A stretch of DNA of 64,000 nucleotides. It comes from Bacteroidia bacterium. GTDB lineage: Bacteria; Bacteroidota; Bacteroidia; B-17B0; Aurantibacillaceae. Made by a program: the position numbers and the translations under genes. A model generated the notes under the pieces. The model made no database searches. It had not been told where the DNA came from and saw only the letters and a program-made list of their open reading frames with translations. Below are positions 10,101-18,001 of the stretch, one piece after another (position 1 is the first letter of the stretch; each line of letters opens with the position of its first letter). The stretch spans positions 124,001 to 188,000 of the forward strand of contig JAEUTQ010000012.1 in NCBI GenBank assembly GCA_016787445.1, read 5' to 3'.

Positions 10101-10312
10101 TCCCATTCAGAACCATTATTAACTAAAAAGCCATCGTTGTTGGCAACAAAAACTCTTCCATACATATCTTGTAAAATACAACGGTTTTGATCGGCCGCCT
10201 GATATTGTGATGGGAGATAATTATGTATGAAATAATTACCTTTTTGAGCCTTAATGGTAAAGCAAAGTAACAGGATTAGGAATGATATTTTAAACCTATT
10301 AATTGGGTACAT
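7160..10312 (-). CDS. Propeller/Y_Y_Y sensor with SpoIIE-type serine phosphatase output
   Basis: 1050 residues. Signal peptide at 1-22, then two-component-regulator propeller blades over about residues 25-630 (GHIWLALAKGISLIE, IYIGTNNGLYCYD), and a Y_Y_Y-like beta domain at about 650-735 ending in YTFIVKSKN. One membrane segment lies at about 740-760 (TIYILALIALIYLIIKL), followed by a coiled-coil linker. The C-terminal 225 residues are a PP2C/SpoIIE phosphatase domain with metal-binding motifs SGDFYWF, ACADCTGHGVPGGF and LTSDGYPDQFGG. The propeller would sense a periplasmic signal and the cytoplasmic domain dephosphorylate a serine phosphoprotein, by analogy with RsbU. No cognate anti-sigma factor or antagonist lies beside it, so the target is unknown. 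Confidence 0.9.
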   Translation of the reverse strand: MYPINRFKISFLILLLCFTIKAQKGNYFIHNYLPSQYQAADQNRCILQDMYGRVFVANNDGFLVNNGSEWDKYSLPFLCLSLGKDENEEIFIAGDGDFGKIIQNENGAFKFESLKKLNKDSIKNLGRFWSIITLKGHVYFCSNQVILDYDYKTVKSILPGEEGFHTFFEVEDKFILREKGVGLKILSATNEFTLLKGGDVFADNSNPVRAIIKGENCHYIVTPQSLYRFNFNKVLPELSTIEKINSPINAWLNEKTVYCAEKIGSSFYAFGSVNGGLLITDENFNPVNQINTGNTLQDDGVNYIYNDNQGHIWLALAKGISLIEFNSPITRFTKSEGVIGTVESCELFNGTAFLATDKGLLQYNPTTLRFETTIIKEAAWCLKSYDNILLAGTNYGLYKYDSKKGFELIYETPSALHSILFNPLNKLIYLGTETGFAKGLLNGNTFTITKENFDIEIDIRTMSSTPDGVLFGTTTNGIYYEKNNADSLIILNEKNGLPNLNENYLFNYSNETLIATDNGIYKISDFSTLKISLDSRFNLINNKYIVARAFNDKNNCIWLTTKLKKDPKAIESLMCLEFKEGNFKLKATQLSRIKESDTKSFCSDESLIYIGTNNGLYCYDLSIKPKSYGLNTFINNLNFGTDTTQYFFNIHPLTKLNTVQLSYNSSIEIRLGASDYIDKNELLFSYYLVGRDTGFSAFSNNKKIILEYLHEGDYTFIVKSKNILGIEGQEIKINFQILPPWYRTWWAYTIYILALIALIYLIIKLNLKRLREQNIKLENIITDRTKEINAQKLLIEHKNREITDSINYAKGIQDSILPSINEIKKVWKELFIFFKPKDIVSGDFYWFKQINADEFLIACADCTGHGVPGGFMSMICSDKLNDATRESTQPDKILYLANNSIKETLRQQSEGKSKDGMEICLIKVNVKTKEVIYAGANRQLWIIEVGDSEVKELKPTKASIASFTEFNFKYEASVLKLKEGDSLYLTSDGYPDQFGGRDGKKYMSKNFKNYLLSINHLPMHQQENMVRENIINWMGDFEQVDDLLVIGIKL

Positions 10313-10446
10313 ATACTGTGAGTATAAAAATAGATTTATTTTTTATAAAAGTCTTCAAATGTTAATATAACTTGTTAAGAATCTGAAATATTGCATTTGC
10401 TCACGTTGTATTTTTTATTAATTTTAATTATCAAAATTATACCCAA

Positions 10447-12903
10447 ATGAAAAAAGTATTACTCGTTCTTTTATCAATTTTTAGTGCCAATCAAATATTC
10501 TCTCAATCCATTCCAAATGGTGGTTTTGAGAGTTGGACAACGACTAATTATGAAAATCCATTAGGATTTCAAACTTCCAACTATGAAATGAAAAATAGTT
10601 CTCAGGTTGGAAACAATGCCATTAAAACGACAGATGCGCAAGCCGGAAATTACGCTATTAGATTAACCTCTATAGCAGGTACTGGTACTGTTGTAAACTT
10701 TGCTTATGTAGCCAACGGTAATCCTGGTGGTTCAGGAGCCTCTGGTGGTATTCCTTACAATCAAAAGCCTACAGGAATTAGATTTTACTATAAGAGCAAC
10801 ATCATAGGAACAGATACTGCACTTTTCATGGCGCTTTTTAAGAAAAATGGAAGCTACGTTGGTCAGTATCTTTATAAGTTTGCTACATCGCAATCCAATT
10901 ATACTTTATTTAATCCAACTTTTAGTCCCTCACTTACTGTTGTTCCTGATACTGTAATTATTGCTGCCGCATCAAGTAATGCGTTTATGAATTCAGGTTT
11001 TCAAGTTGGAAATTATTTGCAAATAGATAATATTTCATTTACCGGAGTTGTTGTTCAGCCGGCAGGATTGAATGGTAGTTTTGAAAATTGGACTAACCTC
11101 TCTGCTACAAAATTAAATGGATGGTTCATGAGTTCTTCGGGTTCTTTTCAAAGAACTACAGATGCGTATTCCGGAAATTATGCCCTTGAATTACAAAGTA
11201 TCGGTGCATCTTTCTCTAATGGACAAATGACGCCTGGCCGTGCGCAATCCGGTACACCAACACCATCAAACACGATTGGAGGGCATCCCTATACAAATCA
11301 AGTAGACACATTAGTATTTTACTACAAGTATTTACCTGCTACGCCAATGGATAGTGCGCGTATTAGTGTAACTTTTAAAAAGAATAATGTACCTGTTGGA
11401 GGTTATGCAAATCTTATCGGAATTTCAGCCTCGTATAAAAAAGTTTCTATTCCTCATAATATTGCTGTACCAATTGATTCTGTAATGATAACCATTGAAT
11501 CATCAAAATGGCCAATGCAAGGTGCTTATATAGGATCAGATTTAAAAATAGATAATCTTTATTTTGCTTCACAACGAATTCCTATTTCAAATTGTATCGT
11601 TCCGTTAACCGGTTGCGTAGGGGAACCAGTACAGTTATTAGATGTTTCTGCTAATATGCCAAACGCATGGGGTTGGATTATGCCGGGTGGAACGCCTGGT
11701 AGTTCAACTTCTCAGCATCCAACAGTGATTTACAATACGCCGGGAACAAAAACAATTACAATGATTTCCAGCAATCAATATGGCTCGGGCATGCCGATTG
11801 CAAAAACAATTACAATTAATCCTGTACCAAATGTAAACGTTACATCAACTATTACTGCGTGTGGAGGAAGTAATATTGTTTTAACTGCGAGTGGCGCTAC
11901 AACCTATACATGGAATTTTGGTGCTAATACGGCAACTATAGCGGCATCGCCAAGTGTAACCACTATTTATACAGTTACAGGTACAACTAACGGTTGTACT
12001 AACACGGCTGTTGGTATAGCTGTGGTGCCGCAAACCCCGAAACCTGATATTTGTATGGTAACAGTAGATAGTTTAAATCAATACAATGAAATTTATTGGG
12101 ATAAAACACAATACCCGAATTTAGACTCGATGATAATTTACCGTGAGGTTATTTCCAATAATTATAAAAGAATTGGAGCCGTTTCTAAAAATGCAATGAG
12201 TATGTGGGTGGATACCGCAAGAAGTGTTGGTCCGTCGAATGGTGATCCTAATATTTCAACTTACCGTTATAAAATTCAGGTTCGTGATACGTGTGGCAAT
12301 TACGGTCCGAGAAGTAACTGGCATAATACCGTTTATTTTACGCATACGGGCAGTACATTTATCTGGACCAACAACTATATGATAGAGGGACCTACTAACC
12401 CTGTTCAAACTTACAGCTTACTGGTTTGTGTTAATCCATCAGTTTCTCCAACGTATTCATTGGTAGGAACTACAACCGGTAATCAGAGTACGCTTAACGA
12501 TCCATTCTATCATTTATATTCAGCTACCGCTGATTGGCGTGTAGAAGCGGATTTAGGATATGTTTGTACAGCCACTCAAAAAATCATGGCAAGTAAGTCA
12601 GCTACTAAATCGCGTAGTAATATTCAGAATAACCGGATGATTGGCGTGAAGGAAAATGATTTGTCGTCTGTAAGAGTTTATCCTAATCCTACAAAGGATG
12701 TTGTGCTGATACAACTGTTGCCAAGCAATGAAACTATTCAAATTGAAGTTCATGATGTTTTAGGCAGAGTGGTTCAAACTGATAAAATGGAAGCCGGATT
12801 AGGCATGAAGGCTATTAATGTTTCGCAGTTAAGCAATGGAGTTTATACAATTCGTTTATCGGGCACTAATGCTGCGAAAGTTGTAAAACTCGTTAAGGAA
12901 TAA
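10447..12903 (+). CDS. Secreted multidomain protein with PKD-like domain and T9SS type A sorting domain
   Basis: 818 residues. Signal peptide at 1-19 (ending FSQS). Two homologous beta-sandwich modules follow at about 22-200 and 205-375, each starting GGFESW or GSFENW and repeating TTDAxxGNYA and LQIDNI/LKIDNL. They resemble the putative carbohydrate-binding modules common in Bacteroidota. Then come a PKD-like domain (about 385-460, GTPGSSTSQHPTVIYNTPG), an Ig-like segment and a Cys-containing region. Residues about 745-818 are a T9SS type A sorting domain (VRVYPNPTKD, VLGRVVQ, LSNGVYTIRL). It is therefore an exported surface or released protein. It stands alone between divergent and terminator-bounded neighbours. 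Substrate unknown. Confidence 0.88.
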   Translation: MKKVLLVLLSIFSANQIFSQSIPNGGFESWTTTNYENPLGFQTSNYEMKNSSQVGNNAIKTTDAQAGNYAIRLTSIAGTGTVVNFAYVANGNPGGSGASGGIPYNQKPTGIRFYYKSNIIGTDTALFMALFKKNGSYVGQYLYKFATSQSNYTLFNPTFSPSLTVVPDTVIIAAASSNAFMNSGFQVGNYLQIDNISFTGVVVQPAGLNGSFENWTNLSATKLNGWFMSSSGSFQRTTDAYSGNYALELQSIGASFSNGQMTPGRAQSGTPTPSNTIGGHPYTNQVDTLVFYYKYLPATPMDSARISVTFKKNNVPVGGYANLIGISASYKKVSIPHNIAVPIDSVMITIESSKWPMQGAYIGSDLKIDNLYFASQRIPISNCIVPLTGCVGEPVQLLDVSANMPNAWGWIMPGGTPGSSTSQHPTVIYNTPGTKTITMISSNQYGSGMPIAKTITINPVPNVNVTSTITACGGSNIVLTASGATTYTWNFGANTATIAASPSVTTIYTVTGTTNGCTNTAVGIAVVPQTPKPDICMVTVDSLNQYNEIYWDKTQYPNLDSMIIYREVISNNYKRIGAVSKNAMSMWVDTARSVGPSNGDPNISTYRYKIQVRDTCGNYGPRSNWHNTVYFTHTGSTFIWTNNYMIEGPTNPVQTYSLLVCVNPSVSPTYSLVGTTTGNQSTLNDPFYHLYSATADWRVEADLGYVCTATQKIMASKSATKSRSNIQNNRMIGVKENDLSSVRVYPNPTKDVVLIQLLPSNETIQIEVHDVLGRVVQTDKMEAGLGMKAINVSQLSNGVYTIRLSGTNAAKVVKLVKE

Positions 12904-12925
12904 TTATTTTTATTTGAAAAAGAAT

Positions 12926-12951
12926 AAGCCCCTGAATAAGGGGCTTTTTTT
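12926..12951 (+). terminator. Rho-independent terminator after the 10447-12903 gene
   Basis: AAGCCCC (12926-12932) pairs with GGGGCTT (12940-12946) around a 7-base loop, followed by more T residues to 12951. Confidence 0.9.
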
Positions 12952-12989
12952 ATGTGTAATATCACTTCTGTAATATCACGAAAGATTAG

Positions 12990-12997
12990 TAAATTTA
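12990..12997 (+). promoter_or_regulatory. Possible -7 box directly before cmk
   Basis: TAAATTTA matches TAnnTTTG except for the last base and ends only 4 bases before the cmk ATG. If used, the mRNA would be leaderless or nearly so. No good -33 element is visible. Confidence 0.3.
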
Positions 12998-13001
12998 CAG
13001 C

Positions 13002-13709
13002 ATGCCCAAAATCACCATAGCTATTGATGGTTACTCCAGTTGTGGAAAAAGCACTATTGCAAAAGCATTAGCTCAGCGCTTAAATTATTCTTATATCGAT
13101 ACCGGAGCGATGTACAGGGCAGTAACATTATACGCATTGCGTAATGGCTTAATAGATGCTAAGCGTAACATTGATAACGAGGCATTGATTAAAGCACTCA
13201 AAAAAATAAAAGTTGATTTTAAGTTTAACACTCAATCGAAGGTTTCCGAAACTTTTTTAAATGATGAAAATGTAGAGCATGATATTCGCTCGATGGAGGT
13301 TTCTGATAATGTGAGTAAGGTAAGTACCATTCATGAGGTGCGTGAAAAAATGGTGGCATTACAGCGTGAGATGGGAAAGAATAAAGGAGTAATCCTTGAT
13401 GGTCGTGATATTGGAACAAATGTTTTTCCGAATGCTGAATTAAAATTATTCATGACAGCGGATAACGAAATCCGTGCTCAGCGCCGTTTGGATGAATACA
13501 GTAGCAAAGGACAATATTTTACTTTGGAAGAAGTTAAATTGAACTTAAACAAACGTGATTACGAGGATACACACCGTAAAGAAAATCCTCTTACCAAAGC
13601 TAAAGACGCAATAGTTCTTGATAATACTGACCTAAACAAAGAACAGCAGTTAGAGTTTGTTCTCAAGTTAATTGCGGATATGCAGTTAACTAAAGATACT
13701 GTGGCTTAA
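13002..13709 (+). CDS. cmk: Cytidylate kinase
   Basis: Phosphorylates CMP and dCMP with ATP in nucleotide recycling. 235 residues, normal for the bacterial enzyme. The P-loop is GYSSCGKS at residues 9-16, followed by YIDTGAMYRAVTLYAL, the CMP-binding signature. DGRDIGT near residue 135 and a RAQRRLDEY lid-type stretch are also present. It ends exactly where the convergent Kelch gene ends (stop codons at 13707-13709 and 13710-13712), with no terminator hairpin between them. Confidence 0.96.
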   Translation: MPKITIAIDGYSSCGKSTIAKALAQRLNYSYIDTGAMYRAVTLYALRNGLIDAKRNIDNEALIKALKKIKVDFKFNTQSKVSETFLNDENVEHDIRSMEVSDNVSKVSTIHEVREKMVALQREMGKNKGVILDGRDIGTNVFPNAELKLFMTADNEIRAQRRLDEYSSKGQYFTLEEVKLNLNKRDYEDTHRKENPLTKAKDAIVLDNTDLNKEQQLEFVLKLIADMQLTKDTVA

Positions 13710-15812
13710 CTATTCAATCACCAGCTTTCCTTGCTTTACAATTTTATTATTCTGTTCTATTGAATAAAGATAAACGCCTTTTGTGATTTCTGCCTTAATA
13801 CGATTCTCACCACGGTTTATTTTTTCTTTATAAACTATCTGCCCCAATAAATTATATAAAACAAATTCAGCTTCTTCAAATGTGGAACTTACATTAAAGC
13901 TTCCATTATTCGGATTTGGATACACGGCCTGATTCCATTCAGTGTCTTTTATCGATGCAATTCCTGTACAAGCAGATACACTTTGTGTAAGTACTGCAGT
14001 ATTTGTACATCCGCTTGTGTCAGTTCCGGTTACAGTATAGGATGTGGTAACGCTCGGCGAAATGGCAATCACTGATCCTGTTGCACTTGTATTCCACAAA
14101 TAGGTAAAGGCACCATTAGCTGTGAGATTTACGGTAGAGCCAGCACAAATTAATGGATTGTCGGTAGAAATAGAAACAGTTGGCGTAATATTTACACTTA
14201 CCGTAACAGGAAGACTGTTCGAACAACCTGTAACATTGGCAACATAAATATAGGTGGCTTGACTTCCTGTGGCGCTTAAGGTTGGAGTAACAAATACGCT
14301 TCCTGTGCCAATAGTGGTTGTGCTGGAAAGTAAAGACCACTGAATTGGATTAGAAGTAGAAGTGCTGCCGGCCGTTAGTGTGGTACTATTACCATTACAA
14401 ATCATGGCATTATTACTTGATGTTAAATTAACAGGGGAGCAATCCGGAATAAAACGCCAAAGATCATTCATGTTATTAAGAGAAAATCCGGTGGCAGCAA
14501 AGCCCAATCCACCAAATAACCACATGGCGCCATTCGTTGTTGGCCAAAATGTATTGTAATAACGAGCACCGGGGGTAGTGAAAGGAGCAGGTACTGTCAT
14601 GGTTCCATAAATACCATTGCTGTTGGTTACATTCATCCCATGCACCCACATCCATTCATTTGTAAAAGTATTATACATAAACATGTCGTTTAATCTGCCA
14701 GGTGTTATTGCTGTTGCATAACCTGTTCCTCCAAACATCCAGAGATTGCCAAACTGATCGCTCCATGCTGCAGATCCATATCTTCCTCCCGGATTCACAG
14801 TAGGCGATGGGAAATTTAGAGAGCCATAATTTCCTTGTTGATTAATTGTATTCGGACCTCCCATCCAAGTCCAGTTATTTGACGTTAAATTAAATTTCCA
14901 CATGTCACTTAAAAATCCTTGTGGCATGGTAAGTGCAAATCCTCCACCTGCAAATACCCATAAATTTCCTGATTTATCCGTCCACATGGAAGGGAATTCT
15001 CTTCCTCCGGGGATATTGGCAGGAGAGGCAACATTCTTGGTGCCATAATTACCAAATTGTCCGAGTTGATTTGTTCCGCTTATCCATGTCCATTGATTCG
15101 TACTAATATTATAACGCCATAAATCATTTAATAAACCTGTTGATGCCGAAGTAGCATTACCAAAACCTCCGAACATCCATAAATTACCACTTAAATCGAT
15201 TGTAAATCCTGCACCATGTCGCGCACCCGGCACATTAGTTGATGCAGGAATATTTAGTGTGCCATAGGTTCCGGGGTCATCTGTAATATTTGAACCGTGC
15301 ATCCATGTCCACTCATTAGTTGTTGGATTGTATCGCCATAAATCATTTAAACCGCCAATTCCGCCTGCAGCAGGAAATCCTTCACCGCCAAACATCCAAA
15401 AATTTCCACTGGCATCCGTCCAATACATCATGAACTCACGCGCACCCGGCATATTCGTTGTGGAAGGAACACCAAGCGTTCCGTAAATTCCATTTTGATT
15501 GGGTAAATTAGTTCCACCCATCCATGTCCAGTTACCTGTGCTTACTGTGTATTTCCATAAATCATTTAACCAGCATAAAACTGTATTTGTTGTTACGCCT
15601 TCACCGCCAAATAACCATAAATCACCATTGTTATCCACCCAAGTTGCGGCACCATGTCGCGCGCCGGGATTGTTGGAGGGAGAGGCAACACCCATGGTGC
15701 CATAGATTCCGGGTTTGGTTAATGTGTCTGTGCCTTTCATCCAAGTCCATTCTTGAGCCTGAATACTTTTTGAAATAAATAATATCGATAGGAAAAAAAT
15801 AAGTTTTTTCAT
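13710..15812 (-). CDS. Secreted Kelch-repeat protein with T9SS type A sorting domain
   Basis: 700 residues. Signal peptide at 1-19 (ending IQAQ). Residues about 20-450 hold six Kelch-type repeats of about 70 residues. Each contains a WTWMxG start, a G-x-YGT turn, PGAR or PGGR, then LWxFGGxG and LNDLWRYN, which should close into a six-bladed propeller. Two Ig-like segments follow (about 455-615). The end is a type A sorting domain (AVYPNPNNGSF, LLGQIVYK, ITKGVYLYSI). It is thus a T9SS-exported surface protein; Kelch propellers bind proteins or sugars, but the partner is unknown. A promoter of its own precedes it. Confidence 0.9.
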   Translation of the reverse strand: MKKLIFFLSILFISKSIQAQEWTWMKGTDTLTKPGIYGTMGVASPSNNPGARHGAATWVDNNGDLWLFGGEGVTTNTVLCWLNDLWKYTVSTGNWTWMGGTNLPNQNGIYGTLGVPSTTNMPGAREFMMYWTDASGNFWMFGGEGFPAAGGIGGLNDLWRYNPTTNEWTWMHGSNITDDPGTYGTLNIPASTNVPGARHGAGFTIDLSGNLWMFGGFGNATSASTGLLNDLWRYNISTNQWTWISGTNQLGQFGNYGTKNVASPANIPGGREFPSMWTDKSGNLWVFAGGGFALTMPQGFLSDMWKFNLTSNNWTWMGGPNTINQQGNYGSLNFPSPTVNPGGRYGSAAWSDQFGNLWMFGGTGYATAITPGRLNDMFMYNTFTNEWMWVHGMNVTNSNGIYGTMTVPAPFTTPGARYYNTFWPTTNGAMWLFGGLGFAATGFSLNNMNDLWRFIPDCSPVNLTSSNNAMICNGNSTTLTAGSTSTSNPIQWSLLSSTTTIGTGSVFVTPTLSATGSQATYIYVANVTGCSNSLPVTVSVNITPTVSISTDNPLICAGSTVNLTANGAFTYLWNTSATGSVIAISPSVTTSYTVTGTDTSGCTNTAVLTQSVSACTGIASIKDTEWNQAVYPNPNNGSFNVSSTFEEAEFVLYNLLGQIVYKEKINRGENRIKAEITKGVYLYSIEQNNKIVKQGKLVIE

Positions 15813-15829
15813 TTGAATAAAGCTTTATC

Positions 15830-15859
15830 CAAATTTAGTAAAAATGAGAAATTAAACAA
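15830..15859 (-). promoter_or_regulatory. Bacteroidota-type promoter for the Kelch gene
   Basis: On the minus strand TAAATTTG (15837 down to 15830) is preceded after exactly 19 bases by TTG (15859-15857), matching both elements and spacing of the known consensus. The box ends 17 bases before the start codon. Confidence 0.65.
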
Positions 15860-15862
15860 GTG

Positions 15863-16561
15863 TTATTTTAAATGAATGATTGAGAAGTTGGATACAACGA
15901 ATAATCCGGCGGTTTCAGTTCGCAATCGGTTTTGTCCTAAAGAAATTTCAGAAAAACCTTCTTTTTTAGCCATATCGATTTCTTCTCTTGTGAAATCTCC
16001 CTCCGGACCAATCAACACCAGACTTTTTCGATTGGTTAATTCAAAATCTTTGAGCGTTTTTTTATGATTCTCTTCGCAATGCGCTATGAATTTCAAATCA
16101 GCGTCTGATTTAATCACGTCATTAAAATTTGTTAGGCCGTTTATTTTTGGAATGTAGGCTTGCAGACTTTGTTTAACAGCACTCTCCGCTATTTTAATTA
16201 AGCGCTCTTCTTTAATAACAGTTCGTTCTGAATTTTTGCAGCGCACAAAAGTAATTTCATCAATACCTGTTTCAACAGCTTTCTCTACCATCCATTCCAT
16301 GCGGTCGATGTTTTTGGTAGGAGCAATAGCAAGATGTAAATAATACGGATGCTTATTTTGTTGTTTTGGTCCTGATTGAATAGTAGCAATAGATTTTTTT
16401 TCATTCACCACTGATAATGTTCCCTCGTAAAAATTTCCGGTACCATCAATAAGGTGAATAGATTCTCCGGCTTTCATGCGAAGCACTTTGGTACAATGCC
16501 ACGATTCTTCGGAAGTGAGTTCGGCTATTTGACCGTTGATATGCGCAATGAAAATATTCAT
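15863..16561 (-). CDS. rsmE: 16S rRNA (uracil-1498-N3)-methyltransferase RsmE
   Basis: Methylates U1498 of 16S rRNA using SAM. 232 residues, the family's normal length. An N-terminal PUA-like domain with HCTKVLRMKAGE is followed by a SPOUT knot domain. That domain carries MVEKAVETGIDEITF, LVLIGPEGDF (the SAM-binding loop) and the closing ISLGQNRLRTETAG. The start at 16561 begins MNIFIAHI, which matches the family N-terminus. The Kelch gene follows on the same strand with its own promoter. Confidence 0.95.
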   Translation of the reverse strand: MNIFIAHINGQIAELTSEESWHCTKVLRMKAGESIHLIDGTGNFYEGTLSVVNEKKSIATIQSGPKQQNKHPYYLHLAIAPTKNIDRMEWMVEKAVETGIDEITFVRCKNSERTVIKEERLIKIAESAVKQSLQAYIPKINGLTNFNDVIKSDADLKFIAHCEENHKKTLKDFELTNRKSLVLIGPEGDFTREEIDMAKKEGFSEISLGQNRLRTETAGLFVVSNFSIIHLK

Positions 16562-16566
16562 ACCAA

Positions 16567-16600
16567 CAAATTTATGCTAAATTTTGACTTAGCTCGCAAA
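16567..16600 (-). promoter_or_regulatory. Promoter abutting the rsmE start codon
   Basis: On the minus strand TAAATTTG (16574 down to 16567) is a perfect -7 box with TTTG (16600-16597) 22 bases further upstream. The box ends only 5 bases before the rsmE ATG, so the transcript would begin at or next to the start codon. Confidence 0.55.
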
Positions 16601-16631
16601 CATTCGTAATTTAGTTCTCGTATTCTCTTCT

Positions 16632-17333
16632 ATGTTTATTCACACCGGTAGTCAACGAACATTTAAACACAATCTTCAGATTGCGTCGATTTTGTCGTTT
16701 GTAGCGGGCTTGGTTAATGTAACCGGTTTTTTATCCGTTGCCCAATTAACAACGAACGTTACCGGTCATTTTGCATTTTTTGTGGATGAGGTTTTTAAAT
16801 TGAATTTTGCGAAGAGTTTTGTGTACTTCCTATATATCTTTTTTTTCTTTTTGGGTTCATTCGTATCCAGTTTTATAATCGAATGGAGTTTTAAAAACAA
16901 ATACAGCAAGAGTAATCTGATTCCGGCAATTACCGAAATTTTAATTTTATTTGCTATTCCATTGCTTGAAGGTAAAATGGTGAGTAGTTATCCTGATGTT
17001 ATTGCTTGTAGTTTATTATTTGCAATGGGCTTACAAAATTCTTTTGTTACAACAATATCCAATGCGTCAGTAAGAACAACACATCTTACCGGTTTGTTTA
17101 CTGATTTGGGAATAGAATTATCTCAGTTGTTTTTTTATAAATCAACCGAACAGAGGAAAAAATTATATTCTTCCATTAAGCTTCGCATAGCAATCATAAG
17201 TTTCTTTTTTGTTGGCGGATTAACGGGAGGTGTTTTTTATAATGCTGCCGGTATTAATTTATTATACATAGGAGGACTCGTATTGGTTGTCGGATTGATT
17301 TACGATTATTTAAGTTTAGAAAGGAGCAAGTAA
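16632..17333 (+). CDS. YoaK/DUF1275-family membrane protein
   Basis: 233 residues with about six membrane segments (SFVAGLVNVTGF, YFLYIFFFFLGSFV, ITEILILFAIPLL, VIACSLLFAMGLQNSF, IAIISFFFVGGLTG, GGLVLVVGLIYDY). GLVNVTGF, TNVTGHFA and TTHLTGLFTDLG fit the DUF1275 pattern. The family is of uncertain function, proposed to be a transporter. The Crp-type gene follows 44 bases downstream on the same strand and could share a transcript, although a separate -7 box precedes it. Confidence 0.85.
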   Translation: MFIHTGSQRTFKHNLQIASILSFVAGLVNVTGFLSVAQLTTNVTGHFAFFVDEVFKLNFAKSFVYFLYIFFFFLGSFVSSFIIEWSFKNKYSKSNLIPAITEILILFAIPLLEGKMVSSYPDVIACSLLFAMGLQNSFVTTISNASVRTTHLTGLFTDLGIELSQLFFYKSTEQRKKLYSSIKLRIAIISFFFVGGLTGGVFYNAAGINLLYIGGLVLVVGLIYDYLSLERSK

Positions 17334-17359
17334 TTATTCCTTTAGTTTAATTGAATTAT

Positions 17360-17367
17360 TAAATTTG
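17360..17367 (+). promoter_or_regulatory. -7 promoter box upstream of the Crp/Fnr-type gene
   Basis: TAAATTTG is a perfect match to the Bacteroidota -7 element and ends 10 bases before the TTG start at 17378. No well-spaced -33 element is evident. Confidence 0.4.
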
Positions 17368-17377
17368 ATAGATAGAA

Positions 17378-17938
17378 TTGAATCTGGTTTCTAAAATATC
17401 TGAATTAACGCATTTAAGTAGTGAAGCGGCCGATTGGTTAAATGCTAATCTCATTGAACTATCTTTTAAGAAAAACGAAGAAGTATTAAGGTCGGGGAAG
17501 GTATGCAATCATTTATATTTTGTACAGTCGGGTATGTTGTGTGGTTATTATATTCAGGAAGGAAAGGAAATTTGCAATTGGTTGGCATTGGAAGATGATT
17601 TCGGAACCAGTTATTATAGTTTTATTTCACGTCAACCTTCGTATGAAATTATTCAAAGTATAGAGGAAACAAAAGTGCAAGCCATCAGCTTTGAAAAGAT
17701 AAATGAATTGTATGCATTGTTTCCTGAAACAGAGCGAGCAGGCCGATTGATATTAGAGGAGTATTACCGAAGATTAGAAGAAAGAATTATTTCGGTGCAA
17801 TTTAAGTCGGCGAAAGAGCGATACCAAATATTATCAAAGAATCGCCCTGAATTAATTAAGCGCGCGCCTTTAGGAAGAATAGCCTCTTATTTAGGAATTA
17901 CACAAGAAACTTTAAGTAGAATTAGAGCAGAGGTATAA
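17378..17938 (+). CDS. Crp/Fnr-family transcription regulator
   Basis: 186 residues from a TTG start, the first usable start after the upstream stop codons. Residues about 20-115 form a cyclic-nucleotide-binding-type jelly roll (LRSGKVCNHLYFVQSGMLCGYY). A dimer helix follows (ETERAGRLILEEYYRRLEERI), then a compact winged helix ending in GRIASYLGITQETLSRIRAEV. This is the usual layout of short Bacteroidota Crp/Fnr regulators. There is no Fnr-type Cys cluster, and the ligand, if any, is unknown. The neighbour at 16632 is a possible target. A hairpin terminator lies just after its stop. Confidence 0.88.
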   Translation: MNLVSKISELTHLSSEAADWLNANLIELSFKKNEEVLRSGKVCNHLYFVQSGMLCGYYIQEGKEICNWLALEDDFGTSYYSFISRQPSYEIIQSIEETKVQAISFEKINELYALFPETERAGRLILEEYYRRLEERIISVQFKSAKERYQILSKNRPELIKRAPLGRIASYLGITQETLSRIRAEV

Positions 17939-17940
17939 AA

Positions 17941-17963
17941 AAAGGGAAGCATTGCTTCCCTTT
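17941..17963. terminator. Bidirectional terminator between the Crp-type gene and fumC
   Basis: AAAGGGAAGC (17941-17950) and GCTTCCCTTT (17954-17963) form a perfect 10-bp stem with a 3-base loop. The A run at 17937-17943 becomes a T tail on the minus strand, so it suits fumC best and the plus-strand gene second. Confidence 0.85.
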
Positions 17964-17974
17964 CTGTAAGAATT

Positions 17975-18000
17975 AGTTCTCGACTTCGCTCGAACTGACA
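17975..18000. repeat. Intergenic palindrome-like element resembling dispersed Bacteroidota repeats
   Basis: The 26-base stretch contains AGTTC and GAACT arms around CTCGACTTCGCTCG and fills the gap between the terminator and fumC. From memory it resembles short dispersed intergenic repeats seen in many Bacteroidota genomes. It occurs once in this window, so the repeat status is an inference. Confidence 0.35.
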
Positions 18001-18001
18001 A

